A stretch of 64,000 nucleotides of DNA from the NCBI RefSeq assembly GCF_900141745.1, contig NZ_FSRM01000002.1, positions 310,001-374,000 of the forward strand, read 5' to 3'. Positions 1-7,846 of the stretch are shown here, one piece after another. This stretch comes from Paraburkholderia phenazinium. Its GTDB lineage: Bacteria; Pseudomonadota; Gammaproteobacteria; Burkholderiales; Burkholderiaceae. The notes below the pieces were generated by a model that was given only the letters and a program-made list of their open reading frames with translations, was not told where the DNA came from and searched no databases. The stretch's first letter is position 1. The number at the start of each line of letters is the position of its first letter. The translations under genes were made by a program, and so were the position numbers.

Positions 1-641
1 AGCACGAGCAGCACGATCACCGGCAATGGCACGACATCGAACAATCGCAGGCGCCCAAGCGCAAGAAACGCATCGGGGAAGACACCTGTCGTTTCAGTGC
101 CATCGGGCAGAATCGTGCCAGTTGCGAGCGAACGGCCGCCCGTCGGAATCAATTGCAGACCGGCAAGCAGAAACAGCGTGCCAAGTGTTGCCAACTGGTC
201 CGGCACACGCAGACGTGTAATCAGCAGGCCATTAAACAGGCCTGCGGCGACACCGAGGACGAGGCATGCCGCAACCGCTTCCAGCGCATTGCCGTGCCAG
301 ACGATTAGCACATAGCTCGCCGCCATCTGCGCCGAGGCAGCCACACTGCCCACGGAAAGATCGAAGCCGCCCGCGGCAAGCGTCACTGTTACGCCAATCC
401 CCAACAACGCGACAATCGACACCGCTTGCAAAATGCTGAAGAGATTGTCGATGTTCAAAAACGCCGGCTGGTTGACGGCGAATACGATGACGAGCAACGC
501 AAGCACGAGCAGCATGCCGGTCCGTTCGAGTTGCACGCGCAGCCTTTGCAGCCAGCTGGGGCGAATTCGACCAGCAGACTCGTGGATAGCGGGGACGCCT
601 TCAGAGGCAACATCGGAGGTAACCGAAGGGCTGGTTTTCAT
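1..641 (-). CDS. Sugar ABC transporter permease (RbsC-like), C-terminus off the left edge
   Basis: An open frame runs from an ATG at 641 to the left edge with no stop, so only the N-terminal ~213 residues are present. A hydrophilic N-terminus of about 40 residues precedes hydrophobic segments, and motifs such as LAAGGFDLSVGS and GLFNGLLITRLRVP are typical of the RbsC/AraH family of sugar ABC permeases, which form the inner-membrane channel. Its ATG overlaps the stop of the upstream ATPase gene by 4 bp (ATGA), which implies translational coupling. No substrate-binding protein is visible, so it probably lies beyond the edge, and the substrate cannot be named. Confidence 0.88.
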   Translation of the reverse strand, partial: MKTSPSVTSDVASEGVPAIHESAGRIRPSWLQRLRVQLERTGMLLVLALLVIVFAVNQPAFLNIDNLFSILQAVSIVALLGIGVTVTLAAGGFDLSVGSVAASAQMAASYVLIVWHGNALEAVAACLVLGVAAGLFNGLLITRLRVPDQLATLGTLFLLAGLQLIPTGGRSLATGTILPDGTETTGVFPDAFLALGRLRLFDVVPLPVIVLLV

Positions 642-2155
642 GAGTGAACGTAGGAAGTGAGATCGGAATGGGAAACGTGATCGAGCGTCGCGCGGTCGAA
701 GCGGACGACGCGATCTGCGATCTCGAGTGCCTCTTCGAGATCGCTGACGAAGACGAGAGTGGCGCGTTCGGGCGCATGGCGACGCAGCGTATCGACGATA
801 TCGGCACGTGCTCCGGCATCCACGCCTTGAAACGGTTCATCCAGCAATAGCAGGCGTGCGGGCTGCGCATGCCAACGCGCTAGCACTACCTTCTGCTGGT
901 TGCCACCGGAAAGCCGCGTGAGACGATCGTCAGGGCCTGTGCAGCGAATCCCGAAGCGTTCGATCGCTTCAGTCGCGGCACGCTGTTCGCGTGCGCGTCG
1001 CACCCTGCCGTGCTTGAACCAGCGTGACAGGAACGGAAAACTAAGCGTGCCCGCAATCGAAGCGAAAGGCACGCTATCCGGAAACAGCGAGCTTCGCCAA
1101 CGGTCCTCACCGGCGAGGAAGACGCCGGCACGGATTGCATCGGCGGGTGAGCGAGGACGCCACGGCTTGCCATCGAGCGTCATCGCCCCCGCCGCAGCGA
1201 GCGACGCGCCGAAAATGGCTCGCGCGAAGCGGGATTTGCCACCGCCAACCGGGCCGGCAATCGCGACAATTTCACCGCGCTGCACATCGAGATCGAAGGG
1301 AATGCTGCTGGGCGTCAACTGAAGATCACGCACGCTGAAGTACGGCACCTGTGTCGCAAAAGCGGAAGCGGAAGCAGAGCCGAACGCCGCCGTTGCGCTC
1401 ACATCAGCAGCTTTAGTACGCAACGGACGGCCGATCATCGTTTCAACCGCGGCATCGAAATCGATCGGTGCAGACAGATCGGCAACAACGCGCCCATCGC
1501 GCACAACCGTCACGCGTCCGGCAATGCGGCGCAGATCGCCGAGCCGGTGCGACACCAGCAGGATCGCGACACCCTCGGCGCGCAACCTGTCAAGCAGACC
1601 GAAGAGACGCTCGGCCTCAGGTGCAGACAGACTGGCGGTGGGCTCGTCGAGAATCAGCAGCGCGGGCCGCGTCGCCAACGCACGCGCCAACGTCACCAAC
1701 TGCTGCGACGCGAGCGACAACGAGGCGAGCGGTGCGGACAGATCAACCTCGAGCCCAACACGCTCGGCCAACGGCGCGGCCGCCTGAAGACGGGCGGCAG
1801 GCGTCGCGCGCCACGGCGAGGACGGATCGCACAAGCGGTCGAGCAACAGGTTGTCCGCGATCGAAAGCGTCGGCACCACTGCATCCGCAATCGATTGATG
1901 AACGGTCGAAACACCGCTCCGTTTGGCATCGTGCGGTGAAGCCGGACGAAACGGTTGCCCGCGCAACGAGAGCTCACCTTCATCGGGAGAATAGACGCCG
2001 CTAAGAATCTTCACGAGGGTCGACTTGCCGGCGCCGTTCGCGCCCATTAGCGCAACGACTTCGCCCGCATGAATCGACAGATCGACACGATCGAGCGCGA
2101 GCGTAGGGCCAAAGCGTTTGGAAACCGCGCGAGCGGTCAGAACAGGAACAGTCAT
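638..2155 (-). CDS. Sugar ABC transporter ATP-binding protein (RbsA-like, duplicated ATPase)
   Basis: This 505-residue protein has two tandem ABC domains, the arrangement of RbsA/MglA/XylG sugar importers. The N-half has Walker A GANGAGKST near residue 39 and Walker B LLILDEPTASLS, but a degenerate signature (LSLASQQLV). The C-half has a looser Walker A (GPVGGGKS), a canonical signature LSGGNQQKV and Walker B LLLLDEPFQGVD. Such asymmetry is normal in this family. It powers the permease encoded immediately downstream with a 4-bp overlap. The 221 bp upstream of its start contain no gene; a small dyad (CTTTAC at 2171-2176 and GTAAAG at 2184-2189) could be an operator. The substrate is unknown. 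Confidence 0.9.
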   Translation of the reverse strand: MTVPVLTARAVSKRFGPTLALDRVDLSIHAGEVVALMGANGAGKSTLVKILSGVYSPDEGELSLRGQPFRPASPHDAKRSGVSTVHQSIADAVVPTLSIADNLLLDRLCDPSSPWRATPAARLQAAAPLAERVGLEVDLSAPLASLSLASQQLVTLARALATRPALLILDEPTASLSAPEAERLFGLLDRLRAEGVAILLVSHRLGDLRRIAGRVTVVRDGRVVADLSAPIDFDAAVETMIGRPLRTKAADVSATAAFGSASASAFATQVPYFSVRDLQLTPSSIPFDLDVQRGEIVAIAGPVGGGKSRFARAIFGASLAAAGAMTLDGKPWRPRSPADAIRAGVFLAGEDRWRSSLFPDSVPFASIAGTLSFPFLSRWFKHGRVRRAREQRAATEAIERFGIRCTGPDDRLTRLSGGNQQKVVLARWHAQPARLLLLDEPFQGVDAGARADIVDTLRRHAPERATLVFVSDLEEALEIADRVVRFDRATLDHVSHSDLTSYVHS

Positions 2156-2376
2156 CGAAGGGGACGCGCGCTTTACTGCGCTCGTAAAGGATGACCGTTC
2201 ATCGTAGCCACCCGCTACGGGTGTGCCAACGAAGCGTTGTTCATATCGATAGCTTGTCTGGGGATGACAAAGCCTCTACCCGGACCGATGTGTCCGAAGG
2301 CTAGCAGGAAGGAGATGGCATATCGCAGGCCGGCGCGTATTCAGCGCCCACTGGAAAAGCCCGATTCAGCAGGGGT

Positions 2377-2640
2377 TTAACAGCGGAAATGCTCGATATT
2401 CTGACCGGCGTAAATCGCACGCGCGAGCCAATCGGGTTTATCGCCCTGGCCGTCCCATGTGTTGCCGTAGGCGTCCCGGTACATTATCGCCTTGGTTGCA
2501 TGAGCGTCCGCTTCAATCGCCGCGGCCAATGCTTCCATCGTAATGCCGTATTCGTCCATGCGGCGACGTATCCACAGGACCAGCCGCTCACGCGCGTTCC
2601 CGTCGAGGTCGAACATCCGTTGTTCTTCTCGCTCTTTCAT
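2377..2640 (-). CDS. H-NS-family nucleoid-associated DNA-binding protein
   Basis: The protein has 87 residues or fewer. The C-terminal third carries YRDAYGNTWDGQGDKPDW, matching the H-NS C-terminal DNA-binding motif (Y-x-D-x-x-G-x-T-W-x-G-x-G-x-x-P-x-W) found in short Burkholderia H-NS relatives, where it binds AT-rich minor grooves. The N-terminal part is helical and charged, suitable for oligomerisation. The start is uncertain: Met1 at 2640 lacks a good ribosome-binding site, while Met9 (about 2616) is preceded by a purine-rich stretch. A hairpin with a U-tract (2681-2714) lies only about 40 nt upstream on the same strand, so expression may need read-through of it. I am confident of the family, less so of the start. 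Confidence 0.72.
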   Translation of the reverse strand: MKEREEQRMFDLDGNARERLVLWIRRRMDEYGITMEALAAAIEADAHATKAIMYRDAYGNTWDGQGDKPDWLARAIYAGQNIEHFRC

Positions 2641-2680
2641 AACGTACCGATGTCGCGGCTGATATTGCGCGCGTTTTGAA

Positions 2681-2893
2681 AAAATAAAAGGCTTCGCTGA
2701 GAAACGCGAAGCCTATGCGTGATTCGGGTGAGCCGAACGCCGTTCGACCTCACCTTGCCTTTTGCGCAAATGCGCCCCCGGAAATGATGCCCGACAAATC
2801 TATTGATCAGGAAATCCGTTCGGCAAGCGGCTCGAATCGTCGCCCGTCTGGCCCTTTACCCTCAAGGGCTGCTTCAGCGTCTATATCTGGATT
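2681..2893 (-). ncRNA. Candidate small RNA or terminated leader upstream of the H-NS gene
   Basis: The 373-bp stretch 2641-3013 has no convincing protein gene. On the minus strand it has an extended -10 promoter (TGCTAAAAT, 2891-2899), a body rich in self-complementary segments and a strong intrinsic terminator. The body includes a long stem from GGTGAG to CTCACC near 2725-2755. The terminator is a perfect 9-bp stem (2689-2697 with 2706-2714) followed, in minus-strand reading, by an almost uninterrupted run of U. The transcript would be about 200 nt. I compared it by eye with 6S, SRP, tmRNA and common riboswitch cores and saw no clear match. It could be a free small RNA or an attenuated leader for the H-NS-family gene. 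Confidence 0.45.
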
Positions 2894-2899
2894 TTAGCA
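2891..2899 (-). promoter_or_regulatory. Extended -10 promoter of the candidate RNA
   Basis: Read on the minus strand the site is TGCTAAAAT, an extended -10 element with five of six matches to TATAAT. It would start transcription near 2884. No good -35 sits at the right distance, which is acceptable for extended -10 promoters. Confidence 0.4.
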
Positions 2900-3013
2900 C
2901 CCATTTTTTCCGCCGCGCACGGCAATACGCGGTGGAGACCTCGATATCGCGGCAGTAGCGTGCTATTTTGTCGTTCCAGACTTTCTTTCGCCCTACTCTA
3001 AAGGAAAGCAGCC

Positions 3014-3652
3014 ATGTCGCCGTCAACTGCAATCGCCGCTATTCTCACTGCGCTTTTGATCGGCGCCATGAGCCCAGGACCGAGTTTTGTCATCGTCGCG
3101 CGCAACTCAATCGGTCTATCGCGGCGCGACGGACTGGCGACCGCGCTTGGCATGGGAATCGGCGGCGTGTTCTTTAGCGGCATCGCCTTGCTAGGGCTGT
3201 ACACGTTGCTGGCCGCGGTCACGTGGTTGTATGTGAGCCTCAAGGTGGCAGGCGGCCTGTATCTGATCTATCTCGCGTCGAAGATCTGGCGCGGCGCAAA
3301 GACCCCGCTCGCGTTCAACCAGGGGCAAGCGAATGCCAGCGCCAATCCGAGAAAATCTTTCTGGATTGGTTTGAGCACGCAACTCAGCAATCCGAAAACC
3401 GCTATTTATTACGGCAGCATATTCGCGGCCCTGTTACCCCAGCATCCGCCGCTGTGGTGTTATTTCGCGTTGCCTCCAGCGATCTTCTCGATTGAAGCCG
3501 GGTGGTATACGGTCGTCGCATTGTGTTTTTCCAGCAAGCGTCCACGCGAACTGTATCTGCGGGCGAAGACCTGGGTCGACCGGCTTGCGGCCGGCGCGAT
3601 CACTGCCCTGGGCCTCAGATTGATCATTGCGGCACATCGCGTCGGACTTTAA
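3014..3652 (+). CDS. LysE/RhtB-family amino-acid exporter
   Basis: This 212-residue integral membrane protein has the family N-terminal signature GAMSPGPSFVIVARNS and about six hydrophobic helices, the usual size for LysE/RhtB exporters. It should pump an amino acid or homoserine-lactone-like solute out through the inner membrane; the substrate cannot be read from sequence. The start at 3014 follows AAAGGAAAGCAGCC, a good ribosome-binding site. It stands alone between the candidate RNA and the cold-shock gene. Confidence 0.9.
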   Translation: MSPSTAIAAILTALLIGAMSPGPSFVIVARNSIGLSRRDGLATALGMGIGGVFFSGIALLGLYTLLAAVTWLYVSLKVAGGLYLIYLASKIWRGAKTPLAFNQGQANASANPRKSFWIGLSTQLSNPKTAIYYGSIFAALLPQHPPLWCYFALPPAIFSIEAGWYTVVALCFSSKRPRELYLRAKTWVDRLAAGAITALGLRLIIAAHRVGL

Positions 3653-3814
3653 CGCGTCTCGAGGTGCGGGGCCTCGGCCCGCTCCAAGGCGAATCCTTGC
3701 AAGCCATGCCAGGCATGACATCCAGAGGGTTCGCCGCGCGCCGTTTTCTTAAGGGGGGCTGACCATTTGGCGCTCCGCCGCACGCCGCCCGACGGAAACT
3801 TTACAAGATAGTTC

Positions 3815-3844
3815 TTGACGACAGTAGTCCCAAACCGCTATTGT
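3815..3844 (+). promoter_or_regulatory. Probable sigma-70 promoter of the cold-shock gene
   Basis: TTGACG (3815-3820) and TATTGT (3839-3844) are separated by 18 bp. Transcription would begin near 3850, giving an untranslated leader of about 135 nt before the cold-shock ATG, a length typical of cspA-type mRNAs whose leader folds differently at low temperature. The rest of the gap 3653-3984 shows no gene. Confidence 0.6.
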
Positions 3845-3984
3845 GGCCCTCGAAGTTCAAGAAGTTCGATTGCTGTTCATCAATTGCTCGCTCCCTCAGC
3901 GGTATTCGTTGTCCATTCCCTCCTTGACGCTTCACGTGCTCCATAGCGAGCGATTTCTTACTTTTTCTACCTCAAGGATTCTTC

Positions 3985-4188
3985 ATGGATACCGGTACCG
4001 TTAAGTGGTTCAACGACAGCAAAGGCTTTGGCTTCATTACACCGGACAAGGGCGGCGACGACCTGTTCGCTCACTTTTCGGAAATCAGCGGCGACGGCTT
4101 CAAGACGCTGGCTGAAAACCAGAAGGTGAGCTTCGAAACGAAGCAAGGCCCCAAGGGTCTGCAAGCGGCTAACATCAAGCCGCTGTAA
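3985..4188 (+). CDS. cspA: Cold-shock protein (CspA family)
   Basis: A 67-residue single cold-shock domain, full length for the family. Both RNA-binding motifs are visible: RNP1 KGFGFITP (residues 13-20) and RNP2 DLFAHFS (near residue 30). These proteins bind single-stranded nucleic acid and melt mRNA secondary structure in the cytoplasm. The start follows AAGGATTCTTC, a clear ribosome-binding site, and the gene sits behind a long leader, as cspA-type genes usually do. Burkholderias carry several paralogues, so the symbol denotes the family and not the specific copy. Confidence 0.96.
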   Translation: MDTGTVKWFNDSKGFGFITPDKGGDDLFAHFSEISGDGFKTLAENQKVSFETKQGPKGLQAANIKPL

Positions 4189-4434
4189 AGTTTGAAGGGT
4201 CCGGTATCCGGCATCGGGTACCGGGCTGCAGCGACACCCTCGCGGAGCTTGTTCTCCCACAGTTGGCGTAATCGCTTAGCAGTTTCTTTGCGCCAAACGC
4301 ATCGCTTGCCCCCTCATCCTCCCTGGCTTCACCGGCTTTAACGCCTTTCCCCGCCTTTTCCATCAGGCATTCGCTTCGGCTCGAACGGGTTCGTCCCTGA
4401 TCGCCGTGAGCGCGTACGAATATTTAAAATTAAA

Positions 4435-4659
4435 ATGCAAAACAAACACATTCATCATTACAACGGCTATGCCGTCCAACCTTCGGCACATCGTTTGCCT
4501 GACGGTTCGTTTTCCTCCAACCTGTTGCTCGAGCGTGCCGACACGGCTCGCACCGAAGCGCGCTATCAGTTCTACTCGCTCGACTACTTCAACGACGAAG
4601 AACAGGCGCTGCAGCACTCATGCCGCTGGGCCCGTCATTGGGTCGACAGCCGCGGTTAA
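4435..4659 (+). CDS. Small conserved hypothetical protein downstream of the cold-shock gene
   Basis: A 74-residue soluble protein rich in His, Tyr and acidic residues, with a block HRLPDGSFSSNLLLER and a C-terminal amphipathic helix ending HWVDSRG. I recall similar short proteins with the same layout in Burkholderia genomes, but I know of no function. No signal peptide or membrane segment is visible. The ribosome-binding site is weak, because the ATG is preceded by an AT-rich run. It lies 246 bp after the cold-shock gene on the same strand; co-transcription is possible but not shown. Confidence 0.6.
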   Translation: MQNKHIHHYNGYAVQPSAHRLPDGSFSSNLLLERADTARTEARYQFYSLDYFNDEEQALQHSCRWARHWVDSRG

Positions 4660-4675
4660 TAGCGTCCGGCCCGCT

Positions 4676-6349
4676 TCACGGTTTGGCCTGCGGTGAGCTA
4701 GCGCTCCCGTCGGCCAGATCAATCGCACTGCCGGATTTCACCCGTGCGCGCAGTTCGAATTTCTGGATCTTCCCGGTCGACGTTTTAGGTAGCTCTCCAA
4801 AGCGAACTGCCTTGGGCAACTTAAAGCTCGCAAGGAACAGACGGCAATGCGCGATGATCTCTTCGGCAGTAGCCTCTGCGCCCTCTTTCAGCTCGACGAA
4901 GGCGCAGGGCACCTCGCCCCACTTCGCGTCGGGCATCGCCACCACGGCGGCCACCGAAACCGCCGGGTGCCGGTATAACGTGTCTTCGATCTCGATGCTC
5001 GAGATGTTTTCCCCGCCCGAAATAATGATGTCCTTGCTGCGGTCGCGAATGCGCATGTAGCCATCCGGCATCATCACGCCCAGATCGCCGGTATGGAACC
5101 AGCCGCCCCTGAAGGCATCTTCGGTGGCGCGCTCGTTCTTCAGATAACCCTTCATGCAGATGTTGCCGCGAAACATGATTTCGCCCAGCGTTTCGCCGTC
5201 GTTCGGTACCGGCTCGAGCGTGTCCGGATCCAGCACGGTCGCGGCGGCTTGCAGGTGATAGCGCACGCCCTGACGTGCGTTGAGCCGCGCGAGTTCGTCG
5301 TCGCCGACGCTGTTCCAGTGTTCCTGCCTGGCACAGACAGACGCCGGTCCGTAGACCTCGGTGAGGCCATAGACGTGAGTCAGATCGAAGCCAATCTCCT
5401 TCATCCTGGCTATCACTGCAGGCGCGGGCGCCGCACCGGCCACCATCGTGGCGACCCGGTGCCCGATGCCTTCGCGCCACGCTTCAGGCGCATTGGCCAG
5501 CGCGCTCTGGACGATCGGCGCGCCGCAATAGTGGGTGACGCCCTCTGTGCGAATCAGCTCGAACACGGTCTTCGCGTCGAACTTGCGCAAGCAGACGTTG
5601 ACGCCCGCACGCGCCGCCACGGTCCATGGAAAACACCAGCCGTTGCAATGAAACAGCGGCAGCGTCCACAGATACACCGCGTGCTTCGGCATATCCCATT
5701 CGAGGATGTTGCTCACGGCGTTCAGATAAGCGCCGCGATGATGGTAGACGACACCCTTCGGATCGCCCGTCGTACCGGACGTGTAGTTCAGCGCGATCGC
5801 GTCCCATTCGTCGGCCGGCGGCTGCCAGGCGAATTGCGGATCGCCGCCTTGCAGGAAGGCTTCGTAATCGGTTGCGCGTGGAAACCTGTGCGGATCAGCA
5901 GGCATCACATCATTGACGCTGACAATCCTCAGTTCCGGAAACTCCAGCGAAGCACGATGCGCCAGTTCGGCGTACTCGGTATCGACGATCAACACCTTGG
6001 CCTCGCCATGCCGCAACATGAACAGGATCGACGCGATATCGAGCCGCGTGTTCAGCGTATTGAGCACCGCTCCTGCCATCGGCACACCGAAATGCGCTTC
6101 AATCATCTGAGGGATGTTGGGCAACAGCACCGCGACGGTGTCGCCACGTCCTATCCCTGCCTGTTGCAGCGCGCTGGCAAGACACCGCGTACGTTCATAC
6201 GTCTCGCGCCACGTGCGTCGGATCGCACCGTGAACCACCGCGCAACGCTCGCCATAGACCTGCGCAGCACGAGCGATGAAATCGATCGGCGTGAGCGGAA
6301 CATGGTTCGCCTCACGGCGGCCGAGACCTTCGTCGAACATAGGCATCAT
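4676..6349 (-). CDS. Acyl-CoA synthetase (AMP-dependent, medium/long-chain type)
   Basis: ANL-superfamily ligase of 557 residues that activates a carboxylic acid to its CoA thioester through an acyl-adenylate. Visible motifs are the P-loop YTSGTTGDPKGV, the hinge region DRSKDIIISGGENISSIEIED-like block, and the C-terminal catalytic lysine motif PKTSTGKIQKFELR. An ATG at 6433 is possible, but the start at 6349 is preferred because CGAGGAGACGACCCA lies directly before it. The overall pattern resembles AlkK-like fatty-acyl-CoA ligases, so beta-oxidation is the likely context. It stands alone, and the substrate chain length is inference. Confidence 0.9.
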   Translation of the reverse strand: MMPMFDEGLGRREANHVPLTPIDFIARAAQVYGERCAVVHGAIRRTWRETYERTRCLASALQQAGIGRGDTVAVLLPNIPQMIEAHFGVPMAGAVLNTLNTRLDIASILFMLRHGEAKVLIVDTEYAELAHRASLEFPELRIVSVNDVMPADPHRFPRATDYEAFLQGGDPQFAWQPPADEWDAIALNYTSGTTGDPKGVVYHHRGAYLNAVSNILEWDMPKHAVYLWTLPLFHCNGWCFPWTVAARAGVNVCLRKFDAKTVFELIRTEGVTHYCGAPIVQSALANAPEAWREGIGHRVATMVAGAAPAPAVIARMKEIGFDLTHVYGLTEVYGPASVCARQEHWNSVGDDELARLNARQGVRYHLQAAATVLDPDTLEPVPNDGETLGEIMFRGNICMKGYLKNERATEDAFRGGWFHTGDLGVMMPDGYMRIRDRSKDIIISGGENISSIEIEDTLYRHPAVSVAAVVAMPDAKWGEVPCAFVELKEGAEATAEEIIAHCRLFLASFKLPKAVRFGELPKTSTGKIQKFELRARVKSGSAIDLADGSASSPQAKP

Positions 6350-6500
6350 TGGGTCGTCTCCTCGGGAGCCAGCGGCTCCGCTGTCCTTCTGCGTCTTATG
6401 GCCAATCAGCTTATCGTACTCGCGACTTCCCATGCGGCATAGCGGGAAGACGCCGTAGGATCAAGCGTGAATGGTACAGAAGGGAGACGACGCGTCGAAA

Positions 6501-6875
6501 TCAGGCAGCTTTGTTTTCGTGCTGCTCGCGCTTGCGGGAGACGTAACGGGCTAGAACCGCGTCGGTATGAAACAACTCGAGCGCGATGTCCGACAACACA
6601 CCCGCCTCACGCCAGCGTAAGTAGTACCGGTGCGAGGTCTGATAGGGAGGGTAGTTCTGCGGCATGGCGTTCCATGGTTTGCCGGTACGCAACACCCACA
6701 GAACGCTGTTGACCACGCCACGCAGATTCACGCACGGACGCCCTCTGCGCACAACGCTCTGGTTAAGCTCGGGCAGCAGCGGCACGATACGTTCCCACTG
6801 CGCGTCGGTCAGATCGTAGACCGAAAGCGCGAACGGTAGCGGCGAATGCGATTGGGTCGACTCGAGTGTATTCAT
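6501..6875 (-). CDS. Orphan transposase-domain protein (IS5-type DUF4096 fragment)
   Basis: About 124 residues containing LTDAQWERIVPLLPEL, GRPCVNLRGVVNSVLWVLRTGKPWNAMP and a Y-x-R-W block. This is the N-terminal helix-turn-helix-like domain (DUF4096) that precedes the DDE catalytic domain in IS5-family transposases. The catalytic domain is absent, and the frame ends cleanly in a Lys/Glu-rich tail. A longer start at 6914 is possible; neither start has a strong ribosome-binding site. I see no terminal inverted repeats. It is either an insertion-sequence relic or a retained DNA-binding protein. Confidence 0.6.
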   Translation of the reverse strand: MNTLESTQSHSPLPFALSVYDLTDAQWERIVPLLPELNQSVVRRGRPCVNLRGVVNSVLWVLRTGKPWNAMPQNYPPYQTSHRYYLRWREAGVLSDIALELFHTDAVLARYVSRKREQHENKAA

Positions 6876-7029
6876 ACAAGTGAGGAACGCTAACGACGCG
6901 ACTGAGGGTGGCATCCGCAGGACGACTATCCGGCCGCCCTTCCGATGCCTTGCATTCAGCTTAACTGATGCGCCGGTCGAAGAAAGTCAAATCTTGTTAG
7001 ATCGGGCTGTAGGACTCGCCGTGGGACTG

Positions 7030-7740
7030 CTAGTCGCGCGTGTCGATCACTTCATCGCCGATCTGTTCGAGCCGGTAGCCATAACCGTAGATCGGCGTGA
7101 GGCGGTAGCCATTTTCCGGGCGCAGGCCCAGTTTCGAGCGCAACATCGACACATGGGTGTCCATGGTGCGCGTAGGAATGTCGACGGTCTGCTTCCAGAC
7201 CATATCGACGATATGCGCCCGCGACAACGGGCGGTTCAAATGCTGGAACAGCAACAATGCGAGTTCGAATTCCTTCTGCGTGAGATTCACCAATTGTTGC
7301 TTCACGTGTACCTGTTTAGCGTTCAGGTCGAATTCGAAGTCGCCAAAGGTCGCTTTGACGGCAGCCGCATTGAGCTGATAGGTGCGCCGTAGCAGCGAGC
7401 CCACCCGCGCCAGCAGCACACTCGCGGCGACCGGCTTGACGACGTAGTCGTCCGCGCCGGCATTTAACATTGCAACGATGTCGCTTTCGCGGCCGCGCGA
7501 GGTCATGAAAATCACTGGCACGCGCTCGGCTAGCGTCGAGCGCACCCAGCGCAATACTTCTTCGCCGGACAGGTCCGGCACGATCCAGTCGAGGATCAGG
7601 AGATCGAAGGTCTGACGGTGTAACTGCTGGACGAGTGCGCGACCTTCGGAAAAGGTATGGCAGACATGGCCCGCCGCTGACATCGTTTCATGCACGAAAG
7701 CGGTTTGGGCGGGGTCGTCATCGAGTACCGCGATTCTCAT
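7030..7740 (-). CDS. Orphan OmpR-family response regulator
   Basis: A 237-residue two-domain regulator. The receiver domain has the acidic pair at residues 7-9, phospho-acceptor Asp51 (in LLILDWIVPD) and the conserved Lys in DDYVVKPV. The C-terminal winged helix carries LTQKEFELALLLF and TMDTHVSMLRSKLGL. The start at 7740 is chosen over upstream in-frame codons because AAGAGGCGAGC directly precedes it and the receiver fold begins there. No histidine kinase is adjacent, so the partner is elsewhere. It lies 106 bp downstream of recD on the same strand but is probably transcribed separately. Confidence 0.88.
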   Translation of the reverse strand: MRIAVLDDDPAQTAFVHETMSAAGHVCHTFSEGRALVQQLHRQTFDLLILDWIVPDLSGEEVLRWVRSTLAERVPVIFMTSRGRESDIVAMLNAGADDYVVKPVAASVLLARVGSLLRRTYQLNAAAVKATFGDFEFDLNAKQVHVKQQLVNLTQKEFELALLLFQHLNRPLSRAHIVDMVWKQTVDIPTRTMDTHVSMLRSKLGLRPENGYRLTPIYGYGYRLEQIGDEVIDTRD

Positions 7741-7846
7741 GCTCGCCTCTTGAAGTGACATGCAACATGGGCGCGAAATTATTGTAGCCCGGTGGGACAA
7801 AAGTCGCTGATAAGCCTGAACCCTGGTGACGCATCCATTAGTCCGA

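Noticed and set aside
2681..2893. 6S RNA, SRP RNA or tmRNA
   Set aside because: The ends do not form the long closing stem of 6S RNA, and no SRP or tmRNA signature sequence is present.
5093..6442. 449-codon plus-strand frame opposite the acyl-CoA ligase
   Set aside because: It is Arg/His-rich with no family motif; the minus strand encodes an intact ligase over the same span.
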